Source: Taibaiella sp. | GTDB taxonomy: Bacteria > Bacteroidota > Bacteroidia > Chitinophagales > Chitinophagaceae | DNA: 50,756 nt | Assembly: GCA_019638495.1 (NCBI GenBank) | Contig: JAHBTQ010000007.1 | Location: forward strand, 1-50,756 | Direction of reading: 5' to 3' | Shown here: positions 1-7,567 of the stretch, piece after piece | Position numbering within the stretch: the first letter of the stretch is position 1 | How the letters are laid out: each line of letters begins with the position of its first letter | Notes under the pieces: model-generated | Database searches by the model: none | What the model saw: only the letters and a program-made list of their open reading frames with translations | Told to the model about the DNA's origin: nothing | Program-made: the position numbers and the translations under genes

Positions 1-36
1 CAAATATATCAAATATTATGCCGAAGTGTTTACACC
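1..36. repeat. 36-bp direct repeat, copy 1
   Basis: Perfectly identical to positions 1554-1589 and in the same orientation. It begins at the window edge, so it may extend further left. Read on the minus strand it ends with the promoter-like element TATATTTG (rc of 1-8). Identity stops at base 37. The two copies bracket the T9SS cargo gene at 68-1537. Confidence 0.9.
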
Positions 37-67
37 GTAGACGCCATCCGTAAGTGTGAATCGTGTG

Positions 68-1537
68 TTAATGCAACACTGATATCACCTTTCGTGTGGC
101 GCGTTCATTACTGTCGTGCACTATCACTATGTATGTACCTGAAACAACATTGAATATGTCTAGTCGTATAGGTGAAATTCCGTTACCGGAAATAATGGTA
201 TTGCCGAACAAATCCATGAGTTGGAAGTTGATGTTCTCCCGCGAATGAGATGTCAGTTGTAAATAGTCCTTTGTGGGATTTGGGGAAATTGACCAGTTAT
301 CAGAGGAATTGGGGTGCCTGGAGTTGAGTTGATTCGGTATTGGGTCAAAAATCCCGCATTCGGCTCCTTTCTTTACATATTGCAGTGCCGTCTCATCATA
401 CAGCAGATAGTCGGGATTGGTACACTGAGTGCTGAATGTAGTTCCCAGGCCCGGTTTTAGCCATTCTTCAACCGGGCAAACCCCCAGACCATAAGCGAGA
501 ATTGGCCACTTTCGCCCATAAAGCGCTGCAACAGCGCAGTAGGATGAGTCAACAGGTTTGTAATATCGAAGTTCTGCAATTCCTGTTTCTTCCGGCATCA
601 GACTTGTGTCAAATACATGGTCGACGTCAATTGTCATCGTTAGTTGTATGAAACTATACAAGTTGCTGCCCGGAGAAGGAGGCTCCCATATCTCTCTACG
701 GTGAAAATTGTAATTCACGGACCCGGAACCGGTAGTGATTTTGCCCACGATCGTATCTACTCTACGATAGGTTGTCCCGGATCCGTATGTATTGCGTGTT
801 CCGGAGTAAGCAAATATGTTACCGGGCACAAAGTCGTAGATGTCCTGCACCGTGGCGTCTACGAAGCCGGTGAGTCTGAATTGCTGATCGCCACAAACCT
901 GGAAGTAATAGTCGTTTACCTGGGAAGACGTTGCAGCACCCAAGTGATCTGCCACGAGTCGATGAGGGAAAAGATAGAAGTCGAATGCTTCTACAAGTCC
1001 GAAGTTCTTGCTTATCGCTATTGTTAATGCATTCGCGGGGTCGGACGGGATATATCCGGTGTCACTGTGAAAGGTCTGGATTTGAAGTCGAATCACGGTG
1101 TCGCTGATGCCCAGTACGTCTTCAGGTGCCTTGGTAACTACAGTCGCCTTGTAGTAAATGTGACTTGTGTCGCTATACAAGATCCACGAATCACCAATAT
1201 TGACCTGCGTTTTCACAGTCACAGAATCACGCCAGATGTTTTCAAAAGCGTAGACGCCGTCGCTATACCTTCTTACCGTCTTTCCTATCCAGCAGCCACC
1301 ATTTGTTTCGGTAGGGAATATTCCACTTGCTGCTCCTAAGTAGGGGCCCCGCTGGCTGTGAAAAGGGTAATAGATGGTTGAGTCCGGGTAAGTGTGCGTA
1401 GAATCAATCCGTATGCCACGTAGATACTGATCAGCGTTTGTGAAGTATGCCTTTTCACCGGGTATGATACATCTGTAGTCTTGGGCATGACTGATTGATG
1501 ATAACAGCAAAAAAAGTATAAATAGTATACCCTTCAC
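68..1537 (-). CDS. Secreted protein with T9SS type A sorting domain
   Basis: A 489-residue secreted protein that I do not recognise over most of its length. It starts with GTG at 1537. Residues 1-19 form a clear signal peptide ending SHAQ. The last ~80 residues (from about NWSISPNPTKDYL) carry the hallmarks of a type IX secretion C-terminal sorting domain: a PNP motif, then short beta strands with GNTI and SGTYIV-like segments. The protein should cross the inner membrane by Sec and the outer membrane by T9SS, and be cell-surface attached or released. The middle is beta- and aromatic-rich without a catalytic motif I can name. The -7-like TATATTTG at 1554-1561 lies just 16 bases upstream, giving a very short leader. 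The whole gene sits between two copies of a 36-bp direct repeat. The secretion route is well supported; the function is unknown. Confidence 0.85.
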   Translation of the reverse strand: MKGILFILFLLLSSISHAQDYRCIIPGEKAYFTNADQYLRGIRIDSTHTYPDSTIYYPFHSQRGPYLGAASGIFPTETNGGCWIGKTVRRYSDGVYAFENIWRDSVTVKTQVNIGDSWILYSDTSHIYYKATVVTKAPEDVLGISDTVIRLQIQTFHSDTGYIPSDPANALTIAISKNFGLVEAFDFYLFPHRLVADHLGAATSSQVNDYYFQVCGDQQFRLTGFVDATVQDIYDFVPGNIFAYSGTRNTYGSGTTYRRVDTIVGKITTGSGSVNYNFHRREIWEPPSPGSNLYSFIQLTMTIDVDHVFDTSLMPEETGIAELRYYKPVDSSYCAVAALYGRKWPILAYGLGVCPVEEWLKPGLGTTFSTQCTNPDYLLYDETALQYVKKGAECGIFDPIPNQLNSRHPNSSDNWSISPNPTKDYLQLTSHSRENINFQLMDLFGNTIISGNGISPIRLDIFNVVSGTYIVIVHDSNERATRKVISVLH

Positions 1538-1553
1538 AGGCGCGGTTTGTACA

Positions 1554-1561
1554 CAAATATA
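1554..1561 (-). promoter_or_regulatory. Bacteroidota -7 element (TATATTTG) for the T9SS cargo gene
   Basis: On the minus strand these bases read TATATTTG, matching the Bacteroidota consensus TAnnTTTG. A start about 6-7 bases downstream would leave a leader of roughly 10 bases before the GTG at 1537. No good -33 TTTG lies about 19 bases upstream, so strength is uncertain. The element is inside the 36-bp repeat. Confidence 0.45.
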
Positions 1562-1589
1562 TCAAATATTATGCCGAAGTGTTTACACC
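1554..1589. repeat. 36-bp direct repeat, copy 2 (overlaps the trx 3' end)
   Basis: Identical to bases 1-36. This copy contains the last codon and stop of thioredoxin (1583-1588) and the promoter-like element of the next gene. It is therefore probably the ancestral copy, and copy 1 the product of a duplication. Confidence 0.9.
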
Positions 1590-1876
1590 CCCGCCAATAC
1601 TTGCTGCAGTTGCTTTGCCTGCACTACGCCGCTTTGGCGCCATTTCACCTGGCCTTGTTTGAAGACCATAAGCGTTGGCACGCCCTGTATGTTAAACTGT
1701 TGCGCTACTTCCGGGTTTTTGTCCACGTCTATCTTTATGATGGTGGCGCTGTCACCTATCTTTTCTTTCAGGTCGTGGAGTATGGGTGTCATCATTTTAC
1801 ATGGTCCGCACCAGGTAGCAAAGAAGTCTACCAGTACCGGCTTGTCTGATTGTATTATTTCACTGAAGCTTTTCAT
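1583..1876 (-). CDS. trxA: Thioredoxin
   Basis: A 97-residue single-domain thioredoxin. The active site WCGPC supplies the redox pair Cys23 and Cys26. The cis-proline loop (GVPTLM) and the buried Asp of the [11 protein letters not shown] strand are present. It has no signal peptide, so it should act in the cytosol, reducing protein disulfides with electrons from thioredoxin reductase. Its length is slightly under the usual 105-110 residues because the N-terminal strand is short. Its last codon and stop lie inside the 36-bp direct repeat, and no hairpin terminator follows, so readthrough into the T9SS cargo gene is possible. The family is certain; which of several thioredoxins this is cannot be told from one gene. 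Confidence 0.95.
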   Translation of the reverse strand: MKSFSEIIQSDKPVLVDFFATWCGPCKMMTPILHDLKEKIGDSATIIKIDVDKNPEVAQQFNIQGVPTLMVFKQGQVKWRQSGVVQAKQLQQVLAGV

Positions 1877-1943
1877 AACGTCTGTTTTGCCTGATTAATG
1901 CAAACTGAAAGCCAACCGCATTCTCATGCTATTGTGGCATGCT

Positions 1944-1975
1944 AAAACGAAGAAAGCGGCCAAAACGCCGCTTTC
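1944..1975 (-). terminator. Intrinsic terminator after the DinB-like gene
   Basis: A perfect 9-bp stem (1952-1960 with 1967-1975) closes a 6-base loop. On the minus strand it is followed by a T-rich run with TTTT at 1944-1947. It lies 24 bases past the stop of the gene ending at 1999. Confidence 0.75.
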
Positions 1976-1998
1976 CGTATCTAAAAACTGATTTGTTG

Positions 1999-2514
1999 TC
2001 ACTTCTTTTTGCTCATGGCCTCTAGTTCGTCTGCCGTTGGGCCATACATGCCGGGTATCGGCACATCAAGCAGGCGCAGGTAAACGCCCAGTTGTGCCCG
2101 GTGGTGAAACAAGTGGCTGAATGCAAACCTGCGCACTACTACGTTTTTTGGTAAGGTATAATGTATCTTTTCGCCGGTCCTCATGGTCCATGGTGCGTCA
2201 TAACCGTTGTCGTCAAAATTTTCCAGTACAGCTATGGCCTGTTCTACAGTTTCATCGTGCTTTGCTAATAGTTCTTCTGTATCGCGCGCAGGAAGCAGTT
2301 TGTAGTCAAATTTGGCAAAGTCCAGCTCGTCTGTAAGCAGTGTCATAGCCACCCAGCTAGGTATCTCGGCCACGTGCATCGCCAGCTTACCTAACGGCAT
2401 TGATTTGGCGTGTGGTGTCCAGTTATTCTTATCTATCGGAACGCGTTCCAATATCTTACGTGTCGCTGCTGCTTCGGATTTCAACTCATTAAGCAGTAGT
2501 TGGCTATGAGTCAT
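1999..2514 (-). CDS. DinB family protein
   Basis: A 171-residue four-helix-bundle protein of the DinB/YfiT-like superfamily. The three histidines expected to bind a divalent metal are His47 (LAMHVAE), His134 and His138 (SHLFHHRAQLG). The last segment, HRAQLGVYLRLLDVPIPGMYGPT, in which the pieces HRAQLGVYLR and PIPGMYG are recognisable, matches the usual C-terminal signature of bacterial DinB proteins. Members are thiol transferases or detoxification enzymes in a few studied cases, and most are uncharacterised. It has no signal peptide and is presumably cytosolic. It is divergent from the EEP-family gene at 2579 and has its own terminator downstream. The fold assignment is strong; the substrate is unknown. 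Confidence 0.88.
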   Translation of the reverse strand: MTHSQLLLNELKSEAAATRKILERVPIDKNNWTPHAKSMPLGKLAMHVAEIPSWVAMTLLTDELDFAKFDYKLLPARDTEELLAKHDETVEQAIAVLENFDDNGYDAPWTMRTGEKIHYTLPKNVVVRRFAFSHLFHHRAQLGVYLRLLDVPIPGMYGPTADELEAMSKKK

Positions 2515-2524
2515 TGTGACTATG

Positions 2525-2532
2525 TATTTTTG
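2525..2532 (+). promoter_or_regulatory. Bacteroidota -7 element (TATTTTTG) for the EEP-family gene
   Basis: TATTTTTG fits TAnnTTTG. A TTG at 2500-2502 lies 22 bases upstream and could serve as the -33 element. The predicted start near 2538 leaves a leader of about 40 bases before the ATG at 2579. Confidence 0.45.
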
Positions 2533-2578
2533 TGAAAGTAAGCATTTTGCTCTATACCATCAGGCACATTAACAATCA

Positions 2579-3595
2579 ATGAAGTCCATTAACAAATTAG
2601 CGCTACTTATAGTCTTTTCAGCAGTATCTCATTGTGCCTGCGCACAAAAAACGGAACGAGAGATAATAGTGGGATTCTACAATTGCGAAAATCTCTTTGA
2701 CCCCGCTGACGACCCGCAAAAGAATGATGATGAATTTACCCCGGCCGGCCGGTATCATTACACGGACGATATTTACCGAAAGCGCCTGGAGCATATGGCA
2801 AGGGTAATAGATAGTATGTCGCCTGCAATAATGGGGCTGGCTGAGGTGGAAAATGCAGAAGTGCTTTCAGCCCTTACGTCACAACCTGCTTTGGCGAGAC
2901 ATGGGTACAAATATATCTTGCGCCCGGGCCCGGATCCCCGGGGCATCAATGTCGCACTGATCTTTGACCCTGCTCAGTTTAAGCTCACGGGCAGCGAATC
3001 GTTACCTGTGAACATCGCAGGGACTGGAGGCAAGGAAATCACGCGAGACGTGCTCTCTGTACATGGCACGCTTGCAGGTGAGAAGGTGAATATACTGGTA
3101 AACCACTGGCCATCGCGCCGGGGTGGCACCAACGCCAGCGACGGAAAGCGTGAAGCTGCTGCACTGGTAAACAGGGTTGCCATAGAAAGCATGGCTAAGA
3201 AGGATAAGAATGCCTCCTTCATAGTAATGGGCGACATGAACGACAATCCTGATGATAGCAGCATCACGTATGTGCTGGGTGCTGTAGCAGACAAAAAAAA
3301 CGTCACCGCTACTGGTCTCTTCAACCCTTTCGCGGAGATATACGTGCGAGGTGGCGGCACTGAGGTTTACCGCAAGCATTGGAATCTCTTCGACCAGGTG
3401 ATCGTGTCAGGTTCATTGGTAAAGTCAGAGAAGCTGCGCTATGACCATGCTGAGGTGTATATGCCGTCCTTTGTCCAGGATACTTACAAGGGGCATGAAG
3501 GCGAACCGCATCGTGCATTCAAGGGTACTAAATGGATAAACGGCTACAGTGATCATTTCCCCGTAGCCGTTTACTTCAAATCTTCAGTAAAGTAG
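2579..3595 (+). CDS. Endonuclease/exonuclease/phosphatase family protein, secreted
   Basis: A 338-residue enzyme of the EEP (DNase I-like) superfamily. A signal peptide of about 22 residues ends CACAQ, so it should act in the periplasm or outside. Core motifs appear in order: NCENLFD (Asn35/Glu37 region, phosphate and metal binding), AEVEN with Glu89 as the metal-binding Glu, GDMNDNPDD, and the terminal SDHFPV motif with Asp325 and His326 as the catalytic dyad. Related Bacteroidota proteins are annotated as endonuclease/exonuclease/phosphatase, and the substrate (nucleic acid, phospholipid or phosphosugar) cannot be read from the motifs. It is convergent with the thiolase gene with only 6 bases between, so both transcripts may overlap at their 3' ends. 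The family is secure; the specificity is open. Confidence 0.9.
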   Translation: MKSINKLALLIVFSAVSHCACAQKTEREIIVGFYNCENLFDPADDPQKNDDEFTPAGRYHYTDDIYRKRLEHMARVIDSMSPAIMGLAEVENAEVLSALTSQPALARHGYKYILRPGPDPRGINVALIFDPAQFKLTGSESLPVNIAGTGGKEITRDVLSVHGTLAGEKVNILVNHWPSRRGGTNASDGKREAAALVNRVAIESMAKKDKNASFIVMGDMNDNPDDSSITYVLGAVADKKNVTATGLFNPFAEIYVRGGGTEVYRKHWNLFDQVIVSGSLVKSEKLRYDHAEVYMPSFVQDTYKGHEGEPHRAFKGTKWINGYSDHFPVAVYFKSSVK

Positions 3596-3601
3596 TCTCT
3601 C

Positions 3602-4807
3602 TTACACTCGCTCCAGTATTACAGCATAGCCCTGTCCCAGGCCTATGCACATAGTAGCCAGTGCGTAACGTTTCCCCGTTTTGTGCAGCTCCAGTGCAGC
3701 CGACCAGGTGATGCGCGCCCCCGTCATGCCCAGTGGATGACCTAAGGCAATTGCACCACCGTTAGGATTCACGCGAGGGTCGTCGTCCGCAATGCCCAAT
3801 TGACGCGTGCATGCAAGGCTCTGCGCCGCAAACGCTTCGTTCAGTTCTATGATGTCAATATCGTTCAGCGTCAGTCCCGCTTTTGCCAGCGCCTTGTTGG
3901 TAGCGCCTACCGGGCCTATGCCCATTATACGCGGCTCCACACCTACCACTGCAGAGCTTACAATACGTGCTTTTGGTGTAACATCATATTTGTTTACCGC
4001 GTCTCCGGAAAGAATGTACAGTGCTGCTGCGCCGTCATTCAGGCCGCTGGCGTTACCTGCAGTAACGGTGCCTGTCTTTGAAAATGATGGCTTCAATGTA
4101 GCCAGTTTTTCAACCGTAGACGACGGCTTTACAAATTCATCGTTGCTAACTATAATTGGCTCCCCTTTCTTTTGAGGAATGTTCACATTGGTTATTTCTT
4201 CAGCCAGTCTTCCGGACTTCTGCGCGGCTGCAGCCTTCATCTGGGAGCGGTAGGCAAACAGGTCCTGGTCCTCGCGGCTTATCTTGTAAATATCTGCCAG
4301 GTTCTCAGCAGTTATACCCATGGGGTCAGTTCCATATAGTTCGTGCATCTTAGGATTCACGAAGCGCCAGCCAAAGCTGCTGTCAAACATTTGTGCGTCG
4401 CCGCCAAATGGTTGTGATGTTTTTGAGATTACCCAGGGGCTGCGCGTCATGTGTTCCATGCCACCGGCAATGAAAACATCGCCGTCACCCGCTTTGATGG
4501 CGCGGGAGGCGTTGATAACCGCCGACATGCCTGACGCACAGAGCCTGTTCACCGTTTCGCCGGGCACGCTCCATGGTATACCTGCCAGCAGCAACGCCAT
4601 GCGTGCCACGTTGCGGTTGTCTTCGCCTGCCTGGTTGTGGCAGCCCAGAATCACATCATCTATTGTGTCTGCCGGTATGTTCGGGTTACGTGCCGCCAGT
4701 TCCTTTATCACCAGTGCCGCCATGTCGTCTGCCCTGATGCTGGAAAGGGCTCCACGCAGGTTGCCAATAGGGGTACGTATGCCGTCGACTATATATGCTT
4801 CTTTCAT
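3602..4807 (-). CDS. Acetyl-CoA C-acyltransferase (thiolase)
   Basis: A 401-residue thiolase that catalyses reversible Claisen condensation or cleavage of acyl-CoAs. The nucleophilic cysteine is Cys90 (VNRLCASG). The second catalytic pair is His357 (GGAIALGHPLG) and Cys387 (TMCIGLGQG). These three motifs and the length are typical of the beta-oxidation or degradative branch (FadA/PcaF-like), though biosynthetic acetoacetyl-CoA thiolases look similar. It is cytosolic. No beta-oxidation partners (FadB, acyl-CoA dehydrogenase) are adjacent, so the pathway is not settled by context. An alternating TACCTTTA lies upstream on the minus strand near 4830, a near match to a -7 element. The enzyme class is certain; the chain-length preference is unknown. 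Confidence 0.93.
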   Translation of the reverse strand: MKEAYIVDGIRTPIGNLRGALSSIRADDMAALVIKELAARNPNIPADTIDDVILGCHNQAGEDNRNVARMALLLAGIPWSVPGETVNRLCASGMSAVINASRAIKAGDGDVFIAGGMEHMTRSPWVISKTSQPFGGDAQMFDSSFGWRFVNPKMHELYGTDPMGITAENLADIYKISREDQDLFAYRSQMKAAAAQKSGRLAEEITNVNIPQKKGEPIIVSNDEFVKPSSTVEKLATLKPSFSKTGTVTAGNASGLNDGAAALYILSGDAVNKYDVTPKARIVSSAVVGVEPRIMGIGPVGATNKALAKAGLTLNDIDIIELNEAFAAQSLACTRQLGIADDDPRVNPNGGAIALGHPLGMTGARITWSAALELHKTGKRYALATMCIGLGQGYAVILERV

Positions 4808-4888
4808 TTTGCTATGCTTAAAAATGCGGGGTTAAAGGTAAGGCTGTTTATCAAAAGCGGGATTTATATCGGTATAGCTCAATTTGTG

Positions 4889-5623
4889 CTAAAGCGTCAG
4901 CCCTTCCACCACTTCCGGAAGCGGGTCTATGGGCAGGCCCCGGAGTTTCAGGAACACACGTGCCACGGCCAGCACGTCTTGCACACAATAATTGGCTATA
5001 CGCTCTATGGCACCATCGGCCCAGTAGCTTTTCCCCACCATGCTGCCGTCCATGTCGCCCTTGGGGGAGGGCACACCAAGTACCTGGCTTAGCAGAGACA
5101 GGGAGGTGTAGTTCTTATTATCCCCGAATTTCCACATTTCCATAGTATCCAGGTGCAATACTTCCCATGGCTTTTTGCCGGATAGCTGCAGGCAATAGGG
5201 TAAAGGCAGGCCGTTTATTACGAAACGGCGGCAAATGAAGGGGATATCGAATTCCTTGATGTTATGCCCGCAAAACCGGACGTCTTTGGTCGTTGTGCCC
5301 ATCTTTTCAATGACCTGGGCCAGGTCGCTGAGTATGCGCTGCTCGTCGTGGCCGGCCAATGAACGAAGCCTGATTTTCCAGCTTTCCCCCTGTTTGTACA
5401 GCGTTCCTATGCTGATGCACACTATTTTGGCAAATTCGGAGAAGATGCCGGCCCGTTCAGCGAAGAGGTGCGCGGCGGTTTCCGTTGGGTCGGTTTGCTT
5501 CAGTGTGCGCGCTTTGCGCTCCCATTCGGCCTGCATGCCCTCAGACAGATGTTCAAATGCAGAAAACATCGGAACTGTCTCTATGTCAATAAACAAAACT
5601 CCTGTTAAATGCTCTGATTGCAT
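4889..5623 (-). CDS. Predicted 3'-5' exonuclease, DEDDy, PolB-like
   Basis: A 244-residue cytosolic exonuclease of the DNA polymerase B-like exonuclease family (PF10108 type). Exo I is FIDIETVP (Asp13, Glu15 in this numbering), Exo II is FCGHNIKEFDIPF, and Exo III is YCVQDVLA with the Tyr and Asp of the DEDDy class. The family excises nucleotides from DNA or RNA 3' ends with two metal ions. I start it at the Met at 5623 because homologues have about ten residues before the first motif. An in-frame ATG at 5665 would add 14 residues and remains possible. It is divergent from the coiled-coil gene at 5689, and that gene's -7 element lies at 5636-5643, directly beside this start. Biological role (repair, RNA turnover) is not defined. 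Confidence 0.88.
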   Translation of the reverse strand: MQSEHLTGVLFIDIETVPMFSAFEHLSEGMQAEWERKARTLKQTDPTETAAHLFAERAGIFSEFAKIVCISIGTLYKQGESWKIRLRSLAGHDEQRILSDLAQVIEKMGTTTKDVRFCGHNIKEFDIPFICRRFVINGLPLPYCLQLSGKKPWEVLHLDTMEMWKFGDNKNYTSLSLLSQVLGVPSPKGDMDGSMVGKSYWADGAIERIANYCVQDVLAVARVFLKLRGLPIDPLPEVVEGLTL

Positions 5624-5635
5624 AGATTGTTGCAC

Positions 5636-5643
5636 TATATTTG
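5636..5643 (+). promoter_or_regulatory. Bacteroidota -7 element (TATATTTG)
   Basis: A perfect match to TAnnTTTG, 45 bases upstream of the ATG at 5689. No TTTG lies at the ideal distance; TTG at 5618-5620 (15 bases upstream) is the nearest -33 candidate. Confidence 0.5.
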
Positions 5644-5688
5644 CCCTAGTTAAAACTCTTTGCATTCCAAACCATAACTGCTAAATGT

Positions 5689-6639
5689 ATGAGCCAGGTT
5701 AATCAAATCACACCGCAAGAGCCTCCCAAAAATACACCACCAAAAAAGAATAATTCACTTATTTACTGGGTTGTCATCATTATTCTGCTGGCAGGTTGCG
5801 TATACCTGTTCATGAGCAAGAACCAGATGGCCGAGCAAAATGCTGCTACGCAGCAGCAGCAGCAGCAAACGTTTGACTCGCTGAAAACAGAACACGCTAC
5901 GCTTGAGGCCGACTTCCAGGCTGCCTCTGCCAAGATAGACCAGCTGGTGTCGCAGAACGCGAAAATGGACAGCTTGCTTGCCGGCGACAAGGAAGCAATG
6001 ACGAAGCTGAAAGCGCAGATCCGTACCATCCTGTCGAAGCGTAATGCTACGCAGGCTGAACTGGAGCAGGCTCGCGCACTCATTGCTACGCTCACAGACA
6101 AAACGAAAGAGTACGAAGCCCGTATAGCCGAGCTGGAAAAGGAAAATACAGTGCTTACCGGCAGCAACAAGGTGCTGACACGCGAGCGCGACTCTACTGT
6201 GGCACAGAACATTGCCATGAAACAACTAGCCTCCGTGTTACACGCTTCTAACATTAAGCTGGACGCAATAAGGATAAAGCGGAATGGCAAGGAACGCGAG
6301 ACGTCGAAAGCAAAGAAGGCAGACGTACTGCGTATTACTTTTGACATTGATGAAAACCGTATTGCAGAGAGCGGTACCAAGACCGTTTACCTGAGAGTAA
6401 TGGAGCCAAATGGCGCCGTGATCAATGATCCTGCTAAGGGATCTGGCATGATCACCACTACTAAAGGAGACCATCTGTCTTACACGCTGGCAAAAAGCGT
6501 AGCATTGGTACAGAACCAGCCTGTAAAAGGAATAGTTGTAGATTGGAAGCAAGACGGAGATTACCAGCGTGGTATGTACAAGATCGAGATTTACAACGAT
6601 GGATTTAACATCGGCAGTGGCCAGGTTGAGCTGAAATAA
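5689..6639 (+). CDS. Membrane-anchored coiled-coil protein
   Basis: A 316-residue protein that I do not recognise as a named family. A Pro- and Lys-rich cytoplasmic tail (1-22) precedes one transmembrane helix at about 24-42. A long heptad-rich coiled coil spans about 45-190, and a compact beta-rich C-terminal domain about 200-316 (TYLR, GMITTTKGDHLSY, QRGMYKIEIYNDG). The topology is probably N-in with the coiled coil and C-domain in the periplasm. A run of six Gln (55-60) is encoded by a pure (CAG)5CAA tract. Proteins of this shape in Bacteroidota are often annotated simply as hypothetical or outer-membrane tethering proteins, and I infer a structural or envelope-spanning role. It is a single-gene unit with its own -7 element and a strong terminator at 6663-6701. 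Confidence 0.85.
   Translation: MSQVNQITPQEPPKNTPPKKNNSLIYWVVIIILLAGCVYLFMSKNQMAEQNAATQQQQQQTFDSLKTEHATLEADFQAASAKIDQLVSQNAKMDSLLAGDKEAMTKLKAQIRTILSKRNATQAELEQARALIATLTDKTKEYEARIAELEKENTVLTGSNKVLTRERDSTVAQNIAMKQLASVLHASNIKLDAIRIKRNGKERETSKAKKADVLRITFDIDENRIAESGTKTVYLRVMEPNGAVINDPAKGSGMITTTKGDHLSYTLAKSVALVQNQPVKGIVVDWKQDGDYQRGMYKIEIYNDGFNIGSGQVELK
5851..5868 (+). repeat. (CAG)5-CAA trinucleotide tract
   Basis: An in-frame microsatellite encodes six Gln just after the transmembrane helix of the coiled-coil protein. Length changes would alter the linker without a frameshift. Confidence 0.8.
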
Positions 6640-6662
6640 CTATTCAGATATGAGGAACTGGG

Positions 6663-6701
6663 ATGCGGTGACGAATGAAGGATTTGTCACCGCATTTTTT
6701 T
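6663..6701 (+). terminator. Strong intrinsic terminator
   Basis: A perfect 10-bp stem (6663-6672 with 6686-6695) has a 13-base loop and is followed by six or seven T. It closes the coiled-coil gene. Confidence 0.92.
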
Positions 6702-6807
6702 GTAACGCAGGCATAGCACATTGTTTTCAAGGTTAACAATTACATAATCTCCTGTTCTTTTTTGTTGTAGGCTGCTGGCCTAATATTGCAAGCGATTAGT
6801 GAGACAT

Positions 6808-7494
6808 ATGGAAGTATTTCCGGGTAAAATATTGATAGTTGACGATGAGCCGGATATAGTCGAGTTCATCAGTTACAACCTTAAAAGTCGGGGTTATCTT
6901 ATCGCTACCGCGAAAGACGGGGTAGAGGCCATCAGGAAGGCACGCGAGTTTCGCCCCAACCTCATTCTGCTGGACATCATGATGCCCAACAAAGATGGTA
7001 TCGAAACCATAAGGGAACTTAGGAATATGCCTGACTTTGACGACACCGCCATCATTTTCCTTACAGCGCTCAACGATGAGAAGTACGAGATCGAAGGGCT
7101 GAAGAAAGGAGCAGATGACTATATCGCCAAGCCTATTAAGCCCGAGTTGTTGGTAACCCGCATTGCCTCAGCACTCAGGCGTTTCCGCAAGGACGAGGAT
7201 CAGGACCAGAAGCAGACTTTCGGTGACCTGGAAATCAACAAGACGAAGTTTACGGTTTCCTATAAGGGCGAAGAGATCGTTCTGGCAAAGAAAGAATTTG
7301 AACTTCTGTCTTTGTTGGCATCCAAGCCGGGGCGTGTGTTTCTCAGGAACGAGATACTGCAAAGGGTTTGGGGCACGGATGTGATCGTTGGCGATCGCAC
7401 CATCGACGTTCACATTCGCAAGATCAGGCAAAAGGTAGGTATAGACCTCATAACTACTGTGAAGGGAGTAGGCTATAAATTCGAAATGCCTTAA
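6808..7494 (+). CDS. OmpR/PhoB-type response regulator
   Basis: A 228-residue two-domain regulator. The receiver domain has the acidic pair Asp12/Asp13 (LIVDDEP), phosphoacceptor Asp56 (LLDIMMP) and Lys108 (YIAKPIKP). A winged-helix Trans_reg_C domain covers about 132-228, ending in the usual VKGVGYKFE motif. It binds DNA as a phosphorylated dimer. I use the ATG at 6808; an in-frame GTG at 6799 would add three residues. The kinase gene follows 73 bases downstream in the same direction, and the pair resembles PhoB-PhoR or the Bacteroidota RprY/RprX type. No phosphate-transport genes are nearby, so a phosphate-sensing role is not supported by context. A near-consensus -7 (TAATATTG at 6781) precedes it. 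Confidence 0.94.
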   Translation: MEVFPGKILIVDDEPDIVEFISYNLKSRGYLIATAKDGVEAIRKAREFRPNLILLDIMMPNKDGIETIRELRNMPDFDDTAIIFLTALNDEKYEIEGLKKGADDYIAKPIKPELLVTRIASALRRFRKDEDQDQKQTFGDLEINKTKFTVSYKGEEIVLAKKEFELLSLLASKPGRVFLRNEILQRVWGTDVIVGDRTIDVHIRKIRQKVGIDLITTVKGVGYKFEMP

Positions 7495-7567
7495 ACTGAT
7501 CTCTGAGAAAAGCTCCTGAATAAAGTCTTTTTGCTACAGGGTAAGTGATTTACACTAACTTAGTGCC

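Noticed and set aside
1..1589. The T9SS gene as an insertion sequence or integron cassette
   Set aside because: There is no transposase, no terminal inverted repeat and no attC-like structure; the 36-bp repeats are better explained by tandem duplication.
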